Positions 44,952-56,937 of a DNA stretch of 64,000 nt are shown one piece after another (the stretch's first letter is position 1; every line of letters begins with the position of its first letter). The notes below the pieces were generated by a model, which saw nothing but the letters and a program-made list of their open reading frames with translations, did not search any database and was not told the DNA's origin. Origin of the DNA: Escherichia ruysiae (GTDB taxonomy: Bacteria > Pseudomonadota > Gammaproteobacteria > Enterobacterales > Enterobacteriaceae); the NCBI RefSeq assembly GCF_031323975.1, contig NZ_JAVIWS010000001.1:248001-312000 (forward strand). The letters are read 5' to 3'. The translations under genes were made by a program, and so were the position numbers.

Positions 44952-46460
44952 TTACTGCTGCGGAATAGCGGGTACAGCCGGAACGTTTAATGCCGGCATC
45001 GCAAACATCCCAACAAAATCTTCCAGTGGCATTTTCTGCCCGTTTAACGTGATCTGACCGTTAGCATATTGCAGGCTGGTGGTGATGGTATTGTCCTGCA
45101 AGGTGGTCAGACGGAACATCTGCCCCATTGCTGATGCTCCTTCAACTTGCTGTTTCGCCAGTTTTTTCGCTTGATCTTCCTGATAACCTTCCAGCTTCGC
45201 TACCTGGGTCATCAGCTCAGTTGCCATATCGACCGGAATGGTTAGTTTTGCCTCCAGAGACTTAACCGAGCGATCAACTTCCTGAGCCAGTGTCTGCGGC
45301 GCTTCTTTAGTCGTTGCCGGATCTTTCAGGAACAGCGACAGATTCAGCGCACTTTCACCCTGACTGTTTTTCCAGCTTAACGGAGCGACAGTTATCACCG
45401 GATCGCCTTTCAACATCAGCGGCAGGGCGCTAAAGAAGGCTTCCGTCACTTTCTCCTGATAAAGTTCGGGATTGTTGGCAATCTCTGGCTGTGCCAGCAG
45501 AGCCTGGGTTTGCGCGTTATATTGCTGGCTAAACTGGTGCCAGGCTTCGCCATCAATCTGACCAACTTTTAAAGTCAGCTTGCCGCTGCCCAGATCCTGA
45601 TTCTGTACTTTCAGGCTGTTTAGCGAGTAATCCAGTTGGCTATTGATCGTTTTACCGTCATTGACCAGGTCTGATTTACCGCTGATCTCCATGCCTTCCA
45701 GCAGTGCCAGTTCTTTGCCTTCTACCGAAATGGTCATTTTTTCCAGTGACAGTTTTTGGTTACCCACGCGCTCACCAAAACTTGCCAGTGTGCTGGAACC
45801 GTCGGTTTTCAGATTATTAAAGGTCAACTGCACTTTCTGGTTGTATTCGTTAACCGCATCCACCCGGCCGCTTTGTGCCTCCCCGGAAAGGGAGATAGCT
45901 TTGCCGTCTCTGTCAGCATTTAACTGGAACTCGCCGCCGCTAAAGGCGACTTTTTCATCTTTTTGTTCGTAATTCAGTGGCTTGAGAGAGATATCTGAGC
46001 TGGAATCACCGCTGTAACCAATGCGGGAGTTAATCTCAAAAGGTGTTTCTCCTTTTGCCATATCAAACAGTGGCTTGCTCACATTGTTGTTGACAAGCGT
46101 GGTTTGAATCGACGCCATCGACGGGATCAGATTCAGTTTTTTAAGCTGGGCCAGGGGAAAGGGACCATGATCAACCGATTCGTTGAAGATGACGCTCTGA
46201 CCGCTTTTAATCCACGGATTTTCTTTCCCGGCAACGGGTTTCACCACCAGCTGTAACTGGCTGCTGAACACGCCGCGATGATAGTTTTGATAACTCACTT
46301 CCAGGTTGGATTCAGGAGCCGTCAGTTTAAGTTGCGCATTCGCCTGCGCGACCATGTCCTCGAGATGGGTTTCTATTTTCTTGCCTGTGTACCATGCGCC
46401 GCCTGTCCAGACTACGCCGAGCGCAACAATGACGCCTACCGCTACCAGCGATTTATTCAT
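44952..46460 (-). CDS. ydgA: DUF945 family membrane-anchored protein YdgA
   Basis: This 502-residue protein has one N-terminal membrane helix (about residues 5-25) and a large periplasmic or envelope region. It belongs to the DUF945/YdgA family, whose biochemical role is unclear; reports associate it with envelope and swarming phenotypes. Beta-rich segments and few cysteines fit an extracytoplasmic protein. It lies 99 bases from manA on the same strand. Confidence 0.93.
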   Translation of the reverse strand: MNKSLVAVGVIVALGVVWTGGAWYTGKKIETHLEDMVAQANAQLKLTAPESNLEVSYQNYHRGVFSSQLQLVVKPVAGKENPWIKSGQSVIFNESVDHGPFPLAQLKKLNLIPSMASIQTTLVNNNVSKPLFDMAKGETPFEINSRIGYSGDSSSDISLKPLNYEQKDEKVAFSGGEFQLNADRDGKAISLSGEAQSGRVDAVNEYNQKVQLTFNNLKTDGSSTLASFGERVGNQKLSLEKMTISVEGKELALLEGMEISGKSDLVNDGKTINSQLDYSLNSLKVQNQDLGSGKLTLKVGQIDGEAWHQFSQQYNAQTQALLAQPEIANNPELYQEKVTEAFFSALPLMLKGDPVITVAPLSWKNSQGESALNLSLFLKDPATTKEAPQTLAQEVDRSVKSLEAKLTIPVDMATELMTQVAKLEGYQEDQAKKLAKQQVEGASAMGQMFRLTTLQDNTITTSLQYANGQITLNGQKMPLEDFVGMFAMPALNVPAVPAIPQQ

Positions 46461-46559
46461 AGTGATTATCCATAAAATGAAATCAGGCGGACTGGCCGCC
46501 TGAAGTGTTATAAGCCTTTAATAAGCTTAGCAAGAGATGTTAATTTTTTCAGTAAGCTC

Positions 46560-47735
46560 TTACAGCTTGTTGTAAACACGGGCTAAACGTCCGTGGCCTT
46601 TCACTGTCACCGGTGACTCGTTGGCGGCAATAAACGCTGATTCACCCGGTTTAAGCGGTAACTGCTGAGAACCTTTACACAGAGTTGCTTCACCTTCAAC
46701 GCAGAACAAAATGGCGGCACTTTGCTGGCTGATAGTGGTTTCTTTATCACTAAGATCATGCAGCGAGAAGGCAAAATCATCCACTGGAATCGGGAAGTCC
46801 AGTTCTGCACCTTGCTTCACCGGCTGGGTCAACAACTGGTTAGCTGGTTTGGCTTCGAACTTCACGTTGGCAACCAGCTCAGGAATATCAATATATTTTG
46901 GCGTCAGACCCGCACGCAGCACGTTATCAGAGTTCGCCATCACTTCCAGCGCCACGCCTTGCAGGTAGGCGTGCGGTGTTTCAGCGAACAGGAACATCGC
47001 TTCGCCAGGGTTCAGTTTCACCACATTCAGCAACAGCGGGGAGAACAGACCGCTGTCATCCGGGTAAAATTCAGAAATTAAACGAATCGTTTGCCACGGT
47101 TCACCCTGCTGGCTGTCGAGGGCCGATTTTAAAATCGCCAGCGCGCGGGATTTTTCTTCACCCTGCATATTCAACAGGCTGGCGAACAGGTCGCTTAAAC
47201 GTTCTGCACTGGGCTGCTGTAAAAAGTGAGCAATCGCCGGATGCGCGCCCGCGACAGGCTGGAGCAGGGAGACAATCTCGGAGAACTCACGAAACGCGTT
47301 CATCGCGAGGAATGGTGTCAGGGCAAAAACCAGCTCCGGCTTGTGGTTAGGATCTTTATAGTTACGCTCGGCGGCATCCATCGGAATACCTGCGGCATTT
47401 TCTTTAGCAAAACCGATTTCAGAATTGCGTTTGTTCGGATGAACCTGAATGGAGAGCGGCTGAGCTGCGCATAATACTTTGAACAGGAAAGGCAGTTCGC
47501 CAAAGCGTTTGGCAACGGCCTCTCCAAGCAGAGTCGATTTGTCACTCTCAATCACATCACGCAGTGAAACGATATCTCCGGCAGCATTGTGCACACGGGA
47601 ACTGCTTTTCGGATGTGCCCCCATCCACAGCTCGGCCATCGGTTGGCTGGACGGATTTTCCATACCATAAAGTTCAGTCAACGCCGTTTTGCTGCCCCAG
47701 GCATAGTTTTGCACTGAGTTAATGAGTTTTTGCAT
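46560..47735 (-). CDS. manA: Mannose-6-phosphate isomerase (type I)
   Basis: This 391-residue zinc enzyme interconverts mannose-6-phosphate and fructose-6-phosphate. Metal ligands are visible at Gln97 and His99 (IQVHPNK), Glu134 (HKPELVFAL) and the His in ETPHAYLQG. The ATG at 47735 follows GGGAT and gives the family start MQKLINSVQNYAWG; the frame is open 26 codons further upstream. It is divergent from fumA. Confidence 0.98.
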   Translation of the reverse strand: MQKLINSVQNYAWGSKTALTELYGMENPSSQPMAELWMGAHPKSSSRVHNAAGDIVSLRDVIESDKSTLLGEAVAKRFGELPFLFKVLCAAQPLSIQVHPNKRNSEIGFAKENAAGIPMDAAERNYKDPNHKPELVFALTPFLAMNAFREFSEIVSLLQPVAGAHPAIAHFLQQPSAERLSDLFASLLNMQGEEKSRALAILKSALDSQQGEPWQTIRLISEFYPDDSGLFSPLLLNVVKLNPGEAMFLFAETPHAYLQGVALEVMANSDNVLRAGLTPKYIDIPELVANVKFEAKPANQLLTQPVKQGAELDFPIPVDDFAFSLHDLSDKETTISQQSAAILFCVEGEATLCKGSQQLPLKPGESAFIAANESPVTVKGHGRLARVYNKL

Positions 47736-47933
47736 GATCAATCCCTGTTTAAATGTGGAAATTAATCCCGCTATTAAAGCAAGAATCCTACGGGAAGTAA
47801 CCTGGAGCCGCAAAAAGTCGTACTTGTCTCAGTTTTTGTTAAAAAAGTGTGTAGGATATTGTTACTCGCTTTTAACAGGGCAACGGAACACCCGCCCAGA
47901 GCATAACCAAACCAGGCAGTAAGTGAGAGAACA

Positions 47934-49580
47934 ATGTCAAACAAACCCTTTCATTATCAGGCTCCTTTCCCACTCAAAAAAGATGATACCGAGTATTACC
48001 TGCTGACCAGCGAACACGTTAGCGTATCTGAATTTGAAGGGCAGGAGATTTTGAAAGTCGCACCCGAAGCGTTAACTCTGTTGGCGCGTCAGGCGTTTCA
48101 TGATGCGTCGTTTATGCTGCGTCCGGCTCACCAACAACAGGTGGCCGACATTCTGCGTGACCCGGAAGCCAGCGAAAATGATAAATATGTGGCGCTGCAA
48201 TTCCTGCGTAACTCCGATATCGCGGCAAAAGGCGTTCTGCCAACCTGTCAGGACACTGGCACCGCGATTATCGTTGGTAAAAAAGGGCAGCGCGTATGGA
48301 CCGGTGGCGGTGACGAAGCGGCGCTGGCGCGCGGTGTCTATAACACTTATATCGAAGATAATCTGCGCTACTCGCAAAACGCGCCGCTGGATATGTATAA
48401 AGAGGTGAATACCGGCACCAATCTGCCAGCGCAGATCGATCTTTATGCCGTTGATGGCGACGAGTACAAATTCCTCTGTATCGCCAAAGGTGGCGGTTCG
48501 GCAAACAAGACGTATCTCTATCAGGAAACCAAAGCGTTATTGACGCCGGGGAAACTGAAAAATTACCTGGTTGAGAAAATGCGCACGCTGGGTACGGCGG
48601 CGTGTCCTCCGTATCATATTGCGTTCGTTATTGGCGGAACGTCTGCGGAAACTAACCTTAAAACGGTGAAACTGGCTTCCGCTAAATACTATGACGAACT
48701 GCCAACGGAAGGGAATGAGCACGGTCAGGCGTTCCGCGATGTGGCGCTGGAAAAAGAATTGCTGATCGAAGCGCAAAATCTTGGACTGGGCGCGCAGTTT
48801 GGTGGTAAATACTTCGCTCACGACATCCGCGTGATTCGCCTGCCGCGTCATGGTGCATCCTGCCCGGTCGGAATGGGCGTCTCCTGTTCTGCTGACCGTA
48901 ATATCAAAGCGAAGATCAACCGTCAGGGGATCTGGATCGAAAAACTGGAACATAATCCAGGCAAATATATTCCGGAAGAGCTGCGCAAAGCGGGAGAAGG
49001 CGAAGCGGTTCGCGTTGACCTTAACCGTCCGATGAAAGAGATCCTCGCACAGTTGTCGCAGTATCCCGTTTCTACGCGCTTATCGCTTAACGGCACGATT
49101 ATCGTCGGTCGTGATATTGCCCACGCCAAACTGAAAGAGCGCATGGACAACGGCGAAGGGCTACCGCAATACATCAAAGATCACCCGATTTACTACGCGG
49201 GTCCGGCAAAAACGCCAGAAGGTTATGCTTCCGGTTCTCTTGGCCCAACGACCGCCGGACGGATGGATTCTTATGTCGATCAACTGCAAGCGCAGGGCGG
49301 AAGTATGATCATGCTGGCGAAAGGCAACCGCAGCCAGCAGGTGACGGATGCCTGTAAAAAACACGGTGGCTTCTACCTCGGCAGTATTGGCGGCCCGGCG
49401 GCAGTGCTGGCGCAGGGCAGTATTAAGAGTCTGGAATGTGTTGAGTATCCTGAACTGGGAATGGAAGCGATCTGGAAAATTGAAGTGGAAGATTTCCCGG
49501 CGTTTATTCTTGTGGATGATAAAGGAAATGACTTCTTCCAGCAGATACAGCTCACGCAGTGCACCCGCTGCGTGAAATAA
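47934..49580 (+). CDS. fumA: Fumarase A (class I, iron-sulfur)
   Basis: This 548-residue class I fumarate hydratase interconverts fumarate and malate in the TCA cycle. Its oxygen-sensitive [4Fe-4S] cluster is held by Cys105 ([10 protein letters not shown]) and Cys in GTAACPP and GASCPVG. It is followed by a strong terminator and then by the stable, iron-free fumC. Confidence 0.98.
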   Translation: MSNKPFHYQAPFPLKKDDTEYYLLTSEHVSVSEFEGQEILKVAPEALTLLARQAFHDASFMLRPAHQQQVADILRDPEASENDKYVALQFLRNSDIAAKGVLPTCQDTGTAIIVGKKGQRVWTGGGDEAALARGVYNTYIEDNLRYSQNAPLDMYKEVNTGTNLPAQIDLYAVDGDEYKFLCIAKGGGSANKTYLYQETKALLTPGKLKNYLVEKMRTLGTAACPPYHIAFVIGGTSAETNLKTVKLASAKYYDELPTEGNEHGQAFRDVALEKELLIEAQNLGLGAQFGGKYFAHDIRVIRLPRHGASCPVGMGVSCSADRNIKAKINRQGIWIEKLEHNPGKYIPEELRKAGEGEAVRVDLNRPMKEILAQLSQYPVSTRLSLNGTIIVGRDIAHAKLKERMDNGEGLPQYIKDHPIYYAGPAKTPEGYASGSLGPTTAGRMDSYVDQLQAQGGSMIMLAKGNRSQQVTDACKKHGGFYLGSIGGPAAVLAQGSIKSLECVEYPELGMEAIWKIEVEDFPAFILVDDKGNDFFQQIQLTQCTRCVK

Positions 49581-49585
49581 ACAGA

Positions 49586-49610
49586 GCCGCCCTTCGGGGC
49601 GGCTTTTTTA
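49586..49610 (+). terminator. fumA terminator
   Basis: GCCGCC-CTTC-GGGGCGGC forms a compact stem-loop followed by six T. It separates fumA from the independently regulated fumC. Confidence 0.9.
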
Positions 49611-49611
49611 C

Positions 49612-49630
49612 ATGGCACGAAAGACCAAAC
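49612..49630 (+). promoter_or_regulatory. SoxS/MarA/Rob box for fumC
   Basis: ATGGCACGAAAGACCAAAC matches every specified position of the marbox consensus AYnGCACnnWnnRYYAAAY. It lies about 93 bases upstream of fumC. fumC is an established SoxS-regulated gene. Confidence 0.88.
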
Positions 49631-49722
49631 ATTTGTTATCAAATAGTAAATAATGAGTGAGCTAAAAGTTGCTTAACGTAAGCAAAACAGAAAGAAAAAA
49701 TTAATCAGGTGAGGAGCAGTCC

Positions 49723-52083
<2,361 letters not shown>

Positions 52084-52126
52084 GTTATAGCACATTGGCG
52101 ACGACTTGACCACCGTGCGCGTAGCG

Positions 52127-53428
52127 TCAGGCAGAGGTAAATTGCGCAATGTTGTGCCATAACGGCCAGCTAAACGAGAAGCGGGCGCCGCCCAGTTCGC
52201 TGGTGTCACAATTAACCGTGCCGCCCATTGCCAGTGCAATTGAGTGGACAATTGCCAGTCCCAGCCCGCAGCCGCCGGTTGCACGGTCACGGCTGGGGTC
52301 GAGGCGAACAAAGGGTTCAAAGATATGCTCTCGATCCTGTGGTGCAATCCCTGCACCATCATCTTCAACAATTAATGTCGCTTTGTTTCCTGCCAGTAGC
52401 AGGCTGGTTTCGACTGTTGAATGGCAGTAGCGCAGGGCATTATTGAGCAAGTTATCCAGCACGCGCTCCATCAAGCGCATATCCAACGCCGCATAATGAC
52501 CTTGCATGATGGTTTTTATCCGTACCGTTTTATCGGGAGTTAGTGCCTGAATGTCGGCCAGATGCGTTGACAGCCACAACGGCAGGTCTGGTTCGCTAAG
52601 ATGGAGCTCATTTTGCGGGCGATCGAGTCGGGCATAAGTCAGCAACTCTTCAATTAAGGCTTCCAGTTGGCTGATATCGCGATTCAACGCCTGAGATTCT
52701 GTTGCGCTCAGATTTTCGCTCATCTCCAGTCGATAACGCAGGCGCACTAACGGCGTTCGCAGTTCGTGGGCGATACCGTCAATAAGCTGTTTTTTACTGG
52801 CAATCAAGGCGTTGATATTATCCGCCATCTGGTTAAACGCCACGCCAAGCCGTTCAAAACTCGAACCTTCATCAAAGTGAATACGTTCATTGAGATGCCC
52901 ATCGCCAAATCGTTGCGCCGCTGCTTCCAGTTTTAACATGTCCTGCCAGTGCGGACGCATCCAGATAAACACGGGAAAGGCGAGGGAGATGGCAATAAAA
53001 GCGATCAGCGCGATATCCAGTAATCGCATTTGATGGAGGTAATAAAGATAAGGCACGGGACCGACTGCCAGCACGTAGTGGCTGCGCGGTATACGCTGTA
53101 AGAATGTGTACTGATCGTCCAGGGCGACAATTTCGCCGCCACGCAGTCGATGCATGGAGATTTCATCGAGATGATATTTACTCAACGGTTCGACGCGCAG
53201 ATCAAAAGAGAGATTTAAATCCATCTCTTTCAGCGTTTTTCCCCAGTCGTGTGGGGGGATCTCGCGCAATTCGCTACGCATCAGGTATAGAGAACTGTTC
53301 ATCAAATCATCCAGCGACTGTTTGCCCGCGCGTTCGGCGGTAAATTTGTACACCAGCCCAACCAGTAGGGACATCACCAGAAAGCAGACAAACAGTAGAA
53401 GATAAAACTGGATAAACAGTTTTTTCAT
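52127..53428 (-). CDS. rstB: Sensor histidine kinase RstB
   Basis: This 433-residue membrane sensor kinase is the partner of RstA. Two membrane helices (about residues 5-27 and 136-156) enclose a periplasmic sensor. A HAMP domain follows (about 157-210). The phospho-acceptor is His221 in IAHELRTPLVRL. The ATPase domain contains the N box DNLLNNALRY and G boxes EDDGAGIAP and GCGLGLAIV. It starts 3 bases after rstA. Confidence 0.97.
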   Translation of the reverse strand: MKKLFIQFYLLLFVCFLVMSLLVGLVYKFTAERAGKQSLDDLMNSSLYLMRSELREIPPHDWGKTLKEMDLNLSFDLRVEPLSKYHLDEISMHRLRGGEIVALDDQYTFLQRIPRSHYVLAVGPVPYLYYLHQMRLLDIALIAFIAISLAFPVFIWMRPHWQDMLKLEAAAQRFGDGHLNERIHFDEGSSFERLGVAFNQMADNINALIASKKQLIDGIAHELRTPLVRLRYRLEMSENLSATESQALNRDISQLEALIEELLTYARLDRPQNELHLSEPDLPLWLSTHLADIQALTPDKTVRIKTIMQGHYAALDMRLMERVLDNLLNNALRYCHSTVETSLLLAGNKATLIVEDDGAGIAPQDREHIFEPFVRLDPSRDRATGGCGLGLAIVHSIALAMGGTVNCDTSELGGARFSFSWPLWHNIAQFTSA

Positions 53429-53431
53429 CGC

Positions 53432-54151
53432 TTATTCCCACGCATGAGGCGCAAAGAGATAGCCTTTGTTTCGCACGGTTTTAATGCGATAAGGTTCGGC
53501 AGCGTTATCGCGCAGTTTTTTTCTTAACCGCGAAATAGCCACGTCCACGCTACGATCCAGACCGTCGTAACTGACGCCGCGTAAATTTTTCAACAACGCA
53601 TCTCTGTCCATAATTTGCCCCGCGTGGGTGGCTAATTCCCAGAGCAGTTCAAAATCGGCGGTAGAGAGTGAAATTTCGCAGTCAGCAAGCGTAACTACAC
53701 GGTTAATGGGATCGATGGTTAACGTGCCGAAATGCAATGCCTTATAAGGAGTAAGAGGTGCTTCTTGTATACCTTTGGTCAGCGTGGTTTGCTCGTTCTG
53801 ACGCAAATGTAAACGTAACCGCGCCAGCAGGACTGCGGGGGGCGTTGTTTTGAGAATATAGTCGCAGGCGCCCATTTCCAGAGCCAGAATGTGGTTCATA
53901 TCACTATCGAGAGATGTCAGCAGAACTATAGGCCCGCTCCATTTAGTGCGTAAATCACGACAGACAGTCATGCCGTCCTTGCCTGGTAGCATGATATCGA
54001 GGAGCACCAAATCCGGATTTTCCCGCAGAATTGTTTCTTCTGCATGGTCGCCGCGAGGTTCAATGGTTACCTGTATATCATGTTTCGCCAAATACGCGGC
54101 AATCAGTGAACCGACTTCCGCATCATCTTCCACAAATACGATAGTGTTCAT
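53432..54151 (-). CDS. rstA: Response regulator RstA
   Basis: This 239-residue OmpR-class regulator has a receiver domain with phospho-acceptor Asp52 (LVLLDIMLPGKDG) and a C-terminal winged helix (DGLDRSVDVAISRLRKKL). In E. coli its promoter is PhoP-dependent. I used the ATG at 54151 (MNTIVFVEDD); the frame is open 20 codons earlier, which would run into the promoter. Confidence 0.97.
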   Translation of the reverse strand: MNTIVFVEDDAEVGSLIAAYLAKHDIQVTIEPRGDHAEETILRENPDLVLLDIMLPGKDGMTVCRDLRTKWSGPIVLLTSLDSDMNHILALEMGACDYILKTTPPAVLLARLRLHLRQNEQTTLTKGIQEAPLTPYKALHFGTLTIDPINRVVTLADCEISLSTADFELLWELATHAGQIMDRDALLKNLRGVSYDGLDRSVDVAISRLRKKLRDNAAEPYRIKTVRNKGYLFAPHAWE

Positions 54152-54207
54152 ATTATTCACGGTAGATATAAAAACGTCACAATACACCGCGTTGTTTTTA
54201 CTTACTA

Positions 54208-54224
54208 TCAATCGTTCCTAAACA
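54208..54224 (-). promoter_or_regulatory. PhoP box of the rstAB promoter
   Basis: On the minus strand this reads TGTTTA-N5-GATTGA, a PhoP direct repeat with an imperfect second half. It lies about 60-70 bases upstream of rstA. PhoP control of rstA is established in E. coli. Confidence 0.75.
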
Positions 54225-54279
54225 AGTTTTCATCAGGTATTCTACGGATGACTTGTTATGGAAGTGTTAAGGTAAAAAG

Positions 54280-54615
54280 ATGGGGCTGGTAATCAAAGCC
54301 GCGCTTGGTGCGCTGGTGGTGGTGTTAATTGGTGTATTAGCAAAAACGAAAAATTACTATATCGCCGGGCTGATTCCGCTTTTCCCGACCTTTGCGCTTA
54401 TTGCGCATTATATTGTTGCCAGCGAACGCGGCATTGAAGCCTTACGCGCAACCATCATTTTCAGCATGTGGTCGATTATTCCCTATTTTATTTACCTGGC
54501 GTCGCTGTGGTATTTCACCGGAATAATGCGCTTGCCCGCCGCTTTTGTGGGTTCCGTTGCGTGCTGGGGGATAAGCGCATGGGTGTTGATTATATGCTGG
54601 ATGAAGCTGCATTAA
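54280..54615 (+). CDS. ydgC: GlpM-family inner-membrane protein YdgC
   Basis: This 111-residue protein has about four membrane helices (residues ~5-22, 27-45, 58-80, 87-109) and belongs to the GlpM family of unknown function. It starts 128 bases from the divergent rstA. Its last four bases overlap the end of the convergent folM. Confidence 0.92.
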   Translation: MGLVIKAALGALVVVLIGVLAKTKNYYIAGLIPLFPTFALIAHYIVASERGIEALRATIIFSMWSIIPYFIYLASLWYFTGIMRLPAAFVGSVACWGISAWVLIICWMKLH

Positions 54616-55334
54616 CGCAGATGTCGACCGCCATCAAGCGGAAAACTGCGTCCGGTAACAAAGCAACTGGTGAGTAAATAATCGACCAGGTCGATCACTT
54701 CTTTCTCGCCTGGTGCGGTTTTCATCAGTGATTTATTCAGCGCCTGTTGACGATATTCAGCATCATCATGCTCATTAAACAGGATCAGCGATGGCGCGAT
54801 AGAATTCACTTTCACTTCCGGTGCCAGCTTGCGGGCAAACGAGCGTGTCATATTATCCAGCGCCGCTTTGCTCGCAGCATAGGCAACATGTTTGTCGCTT
54901 CCGCGCTCCACCACATAATCGGTAAAGTGAATGATATCGCTGGCGGCGTGTCCGTGCCCACGCAGTAATCTTTCCAGAGCGTGGTTAAGAAGGTATGGGG
55001 TATTAACGTGGATTTGCATCATGCAGGCCAGCACGTCAGTCAGTGGCGTACCTGGTTTTTCAGCCATCCACGCGCTGGCGTTGTGCAAAATAGCACGCAG
55101 GCCATGGGTGCTTTTTAATACTTCATCGGCAAACGCCATCACACCGTCGTTGGTTGAAAAATCAGCCTGAATACATTGCGCACCCGCATTAATCAGTCCA
55201 TCAATGGCAGGATAGCGCGTCCGATAGCTGACAATCACCGGTTGCTTTTGATTAATGAAATGCCAGGCGAGGGCGAGGCCAATGCGACGGCCTCCGCCAG
55301 TAATTAATATTGGCAAGGGGTGGGTTTTACCCAT
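54612..55334 (-). CDS. folM: Dihydromonapterin reductase FolM
   Basis: This 240-residue short-chain dehydrogenase reduces dihydromonapterin to tetrahydromonapterin and has weak dihydrofolate reductase activity. It has TGGGRRIGLALA at the cofactor site and the catalytic Tyr-x3-Lys in YAASKAALDN. It is 36 bases downstream of ydgI on the same strand. Confidence 0.96.
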   Translation of the reverse strand: MGKTHPLPILITGGGRRIGLALAWHFINQKQPVIVSYRTRYPAIDGLINAGAQCIQADFSTNDGVMAFADEVLKSTHGLRAILHNASAWMAEKPGTPLTDVLACMMQIHVNTPYLLNHALERLLRGHGHAASDIIHFTDYVVERGSDKHVAYAASKAALDNMTRSFARKLAPEVKVNSIAPSLILFNEHDDAEYRQQALNKSLMKTAPGEKEVIDLVDYLLTSCFVTGRSFPLDGGRHLR

Positions 55335-55370
55335 CGTTATCTCCTTTGCTATCCAACGATGGGACGAACG

Positions 55371-56753
55371 TTATCCCACCAGCATCCAGGTCGCCGGAAC
55401 TGCGGCAATTAACAACATGCTAATTAACACCATTTCCTGACGATTCAGTACATTATCATGTGTATGCGTTTTACGCGCGTACAGGAACACCAGAAGCCCA
55501 GGTGCATACAGAACGACGGACAACAGCAGGTGCATTGGGCCAGAGGCGTACAATAACCATAAGCCATAAATGCAGGCACCGATACCTACTGCTTTATGCA
55601 GTGGACGGGTAGCGGTTTTCAGCAGGAACGCGCCAACCAGGAAATAGGGCACCAGAATCATTTCTGAGGCGATGGTGAGCAATGTGTTGTAATCGGAACC
55701 GGTTAGCCAGATGAGTACCAGGCAAATTTGCACGCAGATGTTGGTCAGCCACAGTGAGGCAGACGGCGCAGCTTGCGCATTCTGGCGAGCAAAAATGCGC
55801 GGGAATGCTTTATGAGTGGCAGCCAGGAAGGGGACTTCTGCCGCCATAATGGTCCAGCTTAAGTACGCGCCGCAAACGGAAACGATCAGTCCGGCAGCGA
55901 TGATAATCTCACCCCACGGCCCCATCATTTTCACCATCAGGCCGGCCATAGAGGGATTACGGATTTCAGCCAGTTCAGGGCGTGCTACCACCCCCAGCGA
56001 AAGCAGAGTTACCAGTAAATAAACGCCCAGCGCGGAAAGTACCGCCAGAAGTGTTGCTTTGCCGACATCATGTTTATTACGCGCTCGCGCAGAAACCACC
56101 ACTGCACCTTCCACGCCAATGAATACCCACAGTGTGATCAACATTGTGTTTTTCACCTGTTCCCATACCGGTATACCAAGTGCAAGGCCAGTGAAGTCGA
56201 GTTTGAAGGTGTCCAGTTTGAACATCATCATCGCCAGAACAATAAACAGACCTAGCGGCAATAATTTTGCCAGCGTAGCCACCAGGTTAATGCTGGCAGC
56301 AGTCTGCACGCCGCGCAGGATCAAAAAGTGAACAATCCATAATAAGGCGGATGCACCGACAATCGATTGCCAGGTATTGCCATCGCCAAACAGGCGCAAT
56401 TCCGGCGTATCGGTGAAGAAACTCAATGCGGAAAAGACGATCACCAGATAGGAGACGTTGGCGATAACTGCGCACAGCCAGTATCCCCATGCGGAGCAGA
56501 AACCAATCAGTTCGCCAAACCCTTCACGGGCATAGGTAAAGATACCGCCGTCAAGATCGGGACGAATACGCGTCAGGATCAGCATAGCGAAGGCCAGTAA
56601 TAAAATCCCTGCGCCGGTGATACCCCAGCCGATCAATAATGCTGCCGGGCTGGCTACCGCCGCCATATTTTGCGGCAGACTGAAAACACCTGCGCCCAGC
56701 ATTGAGCTTAATACCAGCGCAGTGAGCGCGCTCAGTCCCAGTTTCTTTTCCAT
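55371..56753 (-). CDS. ydgI: Putative arginine/ornithine antiporter YdgI
   Basis: This 460-residue inner-membrane protein of the APC superfamily resembles ArcD-type basic amino acid antiporters. It has about 12-13 membrane helices. The substrate-binding N-terminal helix reads SSMLGAGVFSLPQNMA, with the APC unwound GAG motif. The arginine/ornithine assignment is by family only. Confidence 0.9.
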   Translation of the reverse strand: MEKKLGLSALTALVLSSMLGAGVFSLPQNMAAVASPAALLIGWGITGAGILLLAFAMLILTRIRPDLDGGIFTYAREGFGELIGFCSAWGYWLCAVIANVSYLVIVFSALSFFTDTPELRLFGDGNTWQSIVGASALLWIVHFLILRGVQTAASINLVATLAKLLPLGLFIVLAMMMFKLDTFKLDFTGLALGIPVWEQVKNTMLITLWVFIGVEGAVVVSARARNKHDVGKATLLAVLSALGVYLLVTLLSLGVVARPELAEIRNPSMAGLMVKMMGPWGEIIIAAGLIVSVCGAYLSWTIMAAEVPFLAATHKAFPRIFARQNAQAAPSASLWLTNICVQICLVLIWLTGSDYNTLLTIASEMILVPYFLVGAFLLKTATRPLHKAVGIGACIYGLWLLYASGPMHLLLSVVLYAPGLLVFLYARKTHTHDNVLNRQEMVLISMLLIAAVPATWMLVG

Positions 56754-56899
56754 CTGTATCCAGTGATCAAAACGTGTTTGGAAGAATAAATATTAGGACA
56801 AAACGCATAAAAATGGTGTTTGTCACTAAGGCGCGGGATTTTACGAAGAGATGTATCGTCATGCAATGGTTAGGGGAAAATTTGTGGCTAATAATGCTA

Positions 56900-56920
56900 A
56901 AGGCGGCATAAAGCCGCCTT
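56900..56920 (-). terminator. ydgH terminator
   Basis: AAGGCGG (56900-56906) pairs with CCGCCTT (56914-56920) 18 bases after the ydgH stop. The minus-strand continuation TTTAGCATTATT is T-rich. Confidence 0.65.
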
Positions 56921-56937
56921 ATCGTGATACTGAATAG

